Notes under the pieces: generated by a model
What the model saw: only the letters and a program-made list of their open reading frames with translations
What the model was told of the DNA's origin: nothing
Databases searched by the model: none
NCBI GenBank assembly: GCA_964547525.1
Contig: CAZJOD010000006.1
Coordinates: 1-47,993, forward strand
Direction: 5' to 3'
DNA from: CAZJOD01 sp964547525
GTDB lineage: Bacteria; Bacillota; Clostridia; JAAYHZ01
Length of the DNA: 47,993 nt
In this document: in pieces, positions 43,149-47,993 of the stretch
Layout of the letters: every line of letters begins with the position of its first letter
Position numbering within the stretch: position 1 is the first letter of the stretch
Program-made: the position numbers and the translations under genes

Positions 43149-46100
43149 TTATTCTTGTAACAGTTTGATTATCTCATCGGTATCAATATGTTCGGGAAAC
43201 TCTTGATTTGCATGTATGACATTGTCAATGAGATTTTTCTTTTTCTCTTGAAGATAAAGTATTTTATCCTCGATTGTACCCTTTGTTACAAGACGGATTA
43301 CTTGTACTTTTTTATCTTGCCCAATCCTATGAGCTCGATCGGTAGCTTGATCTTCAACCGCCGGATTCCACCATGGATCATAATGTATAACAACATCCGC
43401 ACCTGTCAGGTTCAAACCGAATCCACCTGCTTTCAAAGAAATTAAGAATAAAGGTCTTTCACCTTGATTAAATTTGTTGACAGATTCAATTCTATCCTCG
43501 GAGGGAACCGAACCGTCCAGATAAAAATAAGTATACCCTTTGATTTCCAATTCTTTTGCCAATATTGACAGCATTGCAGTAAATTGTGAAAAAACTAGTA
43601 TCCTATGACCGGATTGAACGGCTTCTTCAACCAGTTCCAAAAACAGTTCGGTTTTTCCGCTTCCTCCTTTATAACTATCAACAAACATACCCGGATGACA
43701 ACAAATTTGTCTTAACCTTAAAAGAGATGAGAGTATGGTGAAACGCTTTCTATTTAAATCTCTATCGTTCATAATAATATTAATTTCTTTTTTAGCTTCT
43801 GCTAAATATGCCATATACAATTCTTTCTGCTCTTTTGTCAGATCACAATTCATTTTTGTTATAATTTTATCAGGCAATTCTCCTAATACATCGGATTTTA
43901 GTCTGCGGATAATAAAGGGTGATGTCATTTTTCTCAGAATATGAGCACTATTCATATCATCAATCGTATTTTTGCCGAACTTTTTATTGAATTTATTTAA
44001 AGACCCGAAAAACCCCGGCATTAAAAAGTCAAATACAGACCATAACTCAATTACATTATTTTCTATAGGTGTTCCGGTCATAGCGATTTTTTTCTTTGCG
44101 TTTATAAGTTTCACACCTTTGGCTCCTATAGACAAAGGATTTTTTATGTGCTGCGATTCATCCAATATGCAATATTCAAACTCGATTGTATTATATAAGT
44201 CGGTATCTCTTCGTATGATACCATAAGTGGTTAACAAAATATCATAACCCGATAAATCGGATAGGATATCCTGTCTTTGTACGGGAGTACCGATAAGAGG
44301 CTGAACTTTTAATTCCGGTGTGAATTTCTCTATTTCCGCCATCCAATTATAAACTAATGAAGTTGGTACAATAATTAATGAAGGTTGTATTTTTTCACCG
44401 GTTATAGCAGCGTTTAGTTTGTTGGATAATAGTAAAGTAAGTATCTGAAGTGTTTTTCCAAGACCCATATCATCCGCTAAAATTACCCCTAACCCGCAAT
44501 AGGTCATTAATCTGAGTTGTTTGTATCCGGTTATTTGATAGTTTCTTAAAACTCCCTTTAAAGGGTCGGGAACTGTCAATTCACCTTTGTCATAATTTTT
44601 AACCTTATTAATCATATTCGAAAACGATTCCGAACCTACTATATAGCGGCTCATATTACGGTCTTGCATCAATTCATCCATATATAATGCTCTGTATACC
44701 GGTAGATGCACAGAGCCGTTATGAATGTCATTTCTTTCTACATCAAGCCGATCCAGCATCTCCGCCCATTTTTCAGCATCATCAAATTCAAGATCAAAAA
44801 ATTCACCGTTTTTTAATCTGTAATATTTCTTCTTTTGTCTGATGCTGTTTAATAACCTAAAAAGATCTTCGTCACTTATTTGTTCTATTGAAAAGTTTAT
44901 ATCCAACCAATTGTCGACAATACCCATGTTTAAAAAAAGTGCCGGTGTTTTTACGGAGTGTATTTTTTTAAATTCTTCGGAATAGTATACTTCACCTTCT
45001 TCTTGGTATTTTGGTAAATAGTCTCTTAAAAAATCATAAATTTTATCGTTTGTGTTCATAGTATAATGATCATCATCTTTATAAAAACCCGTAGCCAATA
45101 TTAATGATTTTAATTTAGATTCCCGATTTAGATCGCGTATAACATATTTCAAAGGATCACCTTCGGTAGGTTGGTCATTGGCGGCATTAATAACAATGTC
45201 CTGATATTTAATCTCAGGGTAAAGCAAAATATTATTCCTATATTTATCAAACTTGCATATTATTTTAGGCTTTTCCGAGATTACTTTTTGTTGTAACTGT
45301 TCATCCATATTAACTCTTCCAAGTGTATTAAGTTTCGGAAGAATTTGTTGATAAAATTTACCTGCATATTCACCGGGAAACATTATTTTTTTAGTATCTT
45401 TATATATTATGGTTTCAAGAACCGACTTTGTATAATGGGAGGTTTGCATATCAGTCCTAAAAAGCTTATTACCCATTAGAATATATTTAGCGTTTTGACT
45501 TACTAATAAATCATCATCTACTTTTATATCAAGAATAACGTTTGATTTTATCTCGTCTACGTAAAAATCAAAAGAAGGCTTACTGTAATATAAAAATGTA
45601 ACTTTCTCGCCTGAACGTTTTATAAACTCCACATCATCAATGCTCATGGAGCATAATTCAAGGTACTTTTCCAGTAAAACACCACTCAAAAAAAGCTTTT
45701 TACCTGATATTAAACAGTTATCGTTGTATACTTTAATATTATTATGTGTTAGGGTATAATATAAGAATTCCAGTATATCCAGGCTATCTTTGGTGAATCT
45801 GTGTATGCCGGGTGTATATTTAAATTTTTTACCTAATTCGACTTCTTGGTTTTCACAGATACTGTTTACAAAACCACGTAAATTCCTAACCTGATAACGG
45901 TGTACAGGTCCACCGCTTTTAAATGTAATTTCGGCGGACATCTCATATTTATGAGGTTGTATATCATAATCGGATTTAAGGCCAAGTTTTATAGTTTGGA
46001 TTAAATATGCTTTGGTTTGCGGATTATCTTCAGGAATATTTTCGTAGTTATAAGTATTTTCAAAAAGTGACATCATGACCTCGTCAGCTCTTGCAAAAGG

Positions 46101-46412
46101 TGTCTTTTCAAAATCTCCATTGATATCTCTTTTTGCAGTTTCCATTAAAGTTGCTACAGTATGTTCACATAATGATGATCTTTTAGAGTTGCCATGACAT
46201 GAACAAGCACATTTGATCTGCTTATTTTCCATAGAATATGTTATTTTCACATCGTAAATTTTTTCTATGTTCAATCTTGCCGAAATGATACTGTTAATGT
46301 GATCTATATTAAAATCTGTTATACATCCGTAATCGTAATAGTAAACTCCTTTTTTATATGCATCTTTGGTTGAATGTCTTTTAATAAGTTCATTGGATAT
46401 ATAGAGAATCAT
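43149..46412 (-). CDS. SWIM-domain SNF2 family helicase
   Basis: This 1087-residue protein begins with a SWIM zinc finger (C68, C70, C82 and H84 in KCACSC and CEHTVA). A long bacterial SNF2-associated region runs to about residue 600. The SNF2 ATPase core has Walker A in ADDMGLGKT, the DESQ form of motif II in CILDESQHIKNP, and the C-terminal motif VI in ATDRAHRIGQ. It should be a DNA-dependent translocase that remodels protein-DNA complexes or the transcription machinery. GGAG lies about nine bases before ATG 46412. It converges on the propeller-like gene, six bases away. All helicase motifs look intact. Confidence 0.92.
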   Translation of the reverse strand: MILYISNELIKRHSTKDAYKKGVYYYDYGCITDFNIDHINSIISARLNIEKIYDVKITYSMENKQIKCACSCHGNSKRSSLCEHTVATLMETAKRDINGDFEKTPFARADEVMMSLFENTYNYENIPEDNPQTKAYLIQTIKLGLKSDYDIQPHKYEMSAEITFKSGGPVHRYQVRNLRGFVNSICENQEVELGKKFKYTPGIHRFTKDSLDILEFLYYTLTHNNIKVYNDNCLISGKKLFLSGVLLEKYLELCSMSIDDVEFIKRSGEKVTFLYYSKPSFDFYVDEIKSNVILDIKVDDDLLVSQNAKYILMGNKLFRTDMQTSHYTKSVLETIIYKDTKKIMFPGEYAGKFYQQILPKLNTLGRVNMDEQLQQKVISEKPKIICKFDKYRNNILLYPEIKYQDIVINAANDQPTEGDPLKYVIRDLNRESKLKSLILATGFYKDDDHYTMNTNDKIYDFLRDYLPKYQEEGEVYYSEEFKKIHSVKTPALFLNMGIVDNWLDINFSIEQISDEDLFRLLNSIRQKKKYYRLKNGEFFDLEFDDAEKWAEMLDRLDVERNDIHNGSVHLPVYRALYMDELMQDRNMSRYIVGSESFSNMINKVKNYDKGELTVPDPLKGVLRNYQITGYKQLRLMTYCGLGVILADDMGLGKTLQILTLLLSNKLNAAITGEKIQPSLIIVPTSLVYNWMAEIEKFTPELKVQPLIGTPVQRQDILSDLSGYDILLTTYGIIRRDTDLYNTIEFEYCILDESQHIKNPLSIGAKGVKLINAKKKIAMTGTPIENNVIELWSVFDFLMPGFFGSLNKFNKKFGKNTIDDMNSAHILRKMTSPFIIRRLKSDVLGELPDKIITKMNCDLTKEQKELYMAYLAEAKKEINIIMNDRDLNRKRFTILSSLLRLRQICCHPGMFVDSYKGGSGKTELFLELVEEAVQSGHRILVFSQFTAMLSILAKELEIKGYTYFYLDGSVPSEDRIESVNKFNQGERPLFLISLKAGGFGLNLTGADVVIHYDPWWNPAVEDQATDRAHRIGQDKKVQVIRLVTKGTIEDKILYLQEKKKNLIDNVIHANQEFPEHIDTDEIIKLLQE

Positions 46413-46503
46413 CTGTTACACTCCAAAATATATATAATATTCTATTAGAACATTTTTTAACAAATAAATCAATGGTAAAATTTGTTATTTAATTTTAAAA
46501 TAT

Positions 46504-46614
46504 GATTATACTTTTAATTTCACCAATTGATTTTACATCTCCGGTTTTATGTTTGCTCGTTTATTGCAGAGATATCAATTATGAATTTTTAGCAAAAGTT
46601 GTTACTGTAGAATC
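46504..46614 (-). mobile_element. Possible diverged miniature inverted-repeat element
   Basis: Read on the minus strand it starts GATTCTACAGTAACAACTTT and ends GTATAATC, so its tips resemble those of the four clear elements. It is 111 bp long, AT-rich, non-coding and lies in the gap after the SNF2 gene start. No direct repeat flanks it, so the assignment is tentative. Confidence 0.3.
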
Positions 46615-46647
46615 ATTTTTTAATTAATATATAGCATAAAAGCAGGT

Positions 46648-46676
46648 TTGACAAAATGTATCGTAACCGGTATATT
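46648..46676 (+). promoter_or_regulatory. Consensus promoter of the HAD phosphatase gene
   Basis: A perfect TTGACA (46648-46653) is followed after 17 bases by TATATT (46671-46676). It lies 84 bases before ATG 46760, leaving a leader of about 75 bases. Confidence 0.7.
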
Positions 46677-46759
46677 GTGCACAACAAGTAATATCGTTTC
46701 ATTAAGGATTTGTTTATTATTAGAATTTATATAAAAATTAAATCGGAGGTTAAACCGCA

Positions 46760-47563
46760 ATGATTTACATCAGCAATACAAAACCGAAAGATATTAAGTC
46801 GGTTATTTTTGATTTTGACGGCACTTTAAGCTTGGTAAGGCAAGGATGGCAAGATATTATGATACCTTACTTTACACAAGTTCTGACGAACACTCCAAAA
46901 GCGGGATCGTATGAAGACGAAAACAAATGCGTACGGGAATTTGTGGATATCTTGACCGGTAAACAGACTATATTTCAATGTATTGCATTAAATGACGAAG
47001 TCGTTAAAAGAGGAGGTAAAAGTGTTGATCCTTTAGTTTACAAAAAGGAATATAATAAAAGATTACTGGAACGTATTGAACACAGAAGGCAAGGTCTTTA
47101 TAAAGGGGAGATCAAACCGAACCAATTGACTGTTCCGGGAACTGAAAAATTATTGGAAGCGTTAACAAAAAAGAATATAGACTTGTACTTGGCCAGTGGA
47201 ACCGATGAAGAATATGTCTTAGAAGAGGCCGGTCTTATTGATGTGGCAAAGTTTTTTAAAGGAAAAATATATGGTGCCAGAGATGACTACAAGCTGTTTT
47301 CAAAGGCCATGGTCATAAAAAGAATATTGGAGTTAAACAATTTAAAAGGGTTTTCATTAGCCGGTTTCGGAGATGGATACGTTGAAATTGAAAATGTGAA
47401 GGAAGTAGGGGGTACGGCGATAGGAGTTGCCAGTAATGAAGCGGATGTAACCGCAGGAATGGATTTGTGGAAAAAGAAAAGATTGACTGATGCCGGTGCC
47501 GATGTCATAATTGCGGATTATATGGAATTAGATAAAATAATGGCTTATCTTTTTGGTGAATAA
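46760..47563 (+). CDS. HAD superfamily hydrolase (phosphatase)
   Basis: The 267-residue protein has the HAD motifs in order: FDFDGTL (nucleophile Asp18 and Asp20), DLYLASGT (motif II Thr/Ser region), a conserved Lys, and GFGDGYVEIENVK as motif IV. A helical cap lies between (about 30-115). Members of this subgroup are phosphoglycolate-phosphatase-like and act on phosphorylated sugars or small metabolites. CGGAGG stands just before ATG 46760. It stands alone between the SNF2 gene and the convergent prs-like gene. The exact substrate is unknown. Confidence 0.85.
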   Translation: MIYISNTKPKDIKSVIFDFDGTLSLVRQGWQDIMIPYFTQVLTNTPKAGSYEDENKCVREFVDILTGKQTIFQCIALNDEVVKRGGKSVDPLVYKKEYNKRLLERIEHRRQGLYKGEIKPNQLTVPGTEKLLEALTKKNIDLYLASGTDEEYVLEEAGLIDVAKFFKGKIYGARDDYKLFSKAMVIKRILELNNLKGFSLAGFGDGYVEIENVKEVGGTAIGVASNEADVTAGMDLWKKKRLTDAGADVIIADYMELDKIMAYLFGE

Positions 47564-47669
47564 TAAAATTGTAGTTGCCAAGATCGAAAATTGCACAGCT
47601 GCAACCGGTATATATTAATTTTACTGGAAATTATACTTCGACTGCTCTTTTGGTAAAAAAATATATAAT

Positions 47670-47693
47670 AAAGGCAATCTTCCGATTGCCTTT
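47670..47693. terminator. Bidirectional terminator between HAD and prs-like genes
   Basis: AAAGGCAATC pairs with GATTGCCTTT around a TTCC tetraloop, with A-rich and T-rich flanks on both sides. It lies between convergent genes. Confidence 0.8.
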
Positions 47694-47731
47694 TAAAATC
47701 CATTAAAAATTTTAATATAACGTATCCCGTT

Positions 47732-47993
47732 TTATTTATGAAACAGTTCTAGGTTTTTAAGTCGGATATGGGTGTCAAACAAAGGTGTTAATGACATATC
47801 AAAATTCATATTGTCAATAACCGTTGCTATTGTATTGGACATATCCACTTCGTATAACCACTCTTTTTCTTTATATATTTGTGGTATATAAGTTAAATTT
47901 GTAGTATATATTCTGTTAATTATGCCTTCTTTATATGCTTTGTCAACCGCCTCATGACCTTCTGTGAAAAATGCAAACGTTACGGCTACATAT
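47732..47993 (-). CDS. prs: Ribose-phosphate pyrophosphokinase-like protein, C-terminal part
   Basis: The last 86 residues of a minus-strand gene are visible; the rest lies beyond the right window edge. They read YVAVTFAFFTEG, then KAYKEGIINRIYTTNLTYIP, then EKEWLYEVDMSNTIATVID, ending at TAA (47732-47734). The TTNLTYIP and VDMS segments are characteristic of the C-terminal domain of clostridial PRPP synthetase-like proteins, which make phosphoribosyl pyrophosphate from ribose 5-phosphate and ATP. Whether the N-terminal half is standard cannot be seen. Confidence 0.72.
   Translation of the reverse strand, partial: YVAVTFAFFTEGHEAVDKAYKEGIINRIYTTNLTYIPQIYKEKEWLYEVDMSNTIATVIDNMNFDMSLTPLFDTHIRLKNLELFHK

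Noticed and set aside
46504..46614. Firm assignment to the miniature element family
   Set aside because: No flanking direct repeat and only short tip similarity, so it is listed as tentative.
1..47993. CRISPR array, tRNA, rRNA, integrase or full insertion sequence
   Set aside because: I found no regularly spaced repeats, cloverleaf-like sequence or transposase or integrase motif in any gene.

Overview
The window is AT-rich DNA from a low-GC Gram-positive bacterium, most likely an anaerobic clostridium-like Bacillota. Supporting signs are strong AGGAGG-type ribosome binding sites, occasional TTG and GTG starts, a SpoVT/AbrB-like regulator, a CotS-like kinase, and many oxygen-sensitive-looking Fe-S proteins. 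There are no tRNA, rRNA or CRISPR arrays, and no full-length transposase. It holds about 33 complete genes, one truncated gene at the right edge, and a short gene remnant at the left edge.

Region 1 (1-13180) looks like an amino-sugar or cell-wall glycan catabolic island. It has a GH20 hexosaminidase-like enzyme, a Gfo/Idh/MocA oxidoreductase and two AraC regulators. A tight operon follows: a QueG-like Fe-S protein, a U32-like Cys-rich protein and a NamZ/DUF1343 (GH171) N-acetylmuramidase-like protein. A membrane-anchored DUF4015 glycosidase-like protein and a DUF4091 (GH123-like) protein end the region. Nearly all of these lack signal peptides, so the substrates are probably small imported glycosides. 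No dedicated ABC transporter is visible.

Region 2 (13400-21620) holds a small membrane protein, a divergent XRE / AbrB-zinc-ribbon regulator pair with a clear operator and promoter, an MFS carrier, a four-domain CoA-disulfide reductase-rhodanese-TusA-DsrE persulfide protein next to a Crp/Fnr regulator, an OPA-like MFS carrier and a second small membrane protein.

Region 3 (21800-33060) runs on the plus strand: an Orn/Lys/Arg decarboxylase-fold enzyme, a uroporphyrinogen-decarboxylase-like methyltransferase, a nucleoside hydrolase, an NAD-dependent epimerase, an aconitase-like hydratase, a sugar-phosphate isomerase/epimerase, a NagB-like protein with altered catalytic residues, and a DUF5107-TPR protein. 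The mix suggests further sugar and nucleoside catabolism.

Region 4 (33250-47993) holds truA, a CotS-like kinase, a ceramidase-like hydrolase with an MFS carrier, polyphosphate kinase, a LysM membrane protein with a possible pseudokinase domain, a propeller-like membrane protein, a SWIM/SNF2 helicase, a HAD phosphatase and the 3' end of a prs-like gene.

The most notable non-coding signal is a family of very small inverted-repeat elements. Four copies (135, 139, 39 and 39 bp) end in GATTC...AAATC and are each flanked by a perfect 6-7 bp direct repeat. This is what transposition of miniature elements leaves, and the 39-bp forms are almost nothing but the two ends. A second family, an AT-rich palindrome usually joined to a GC-rich hairpin, sits just after stop codons at four places.
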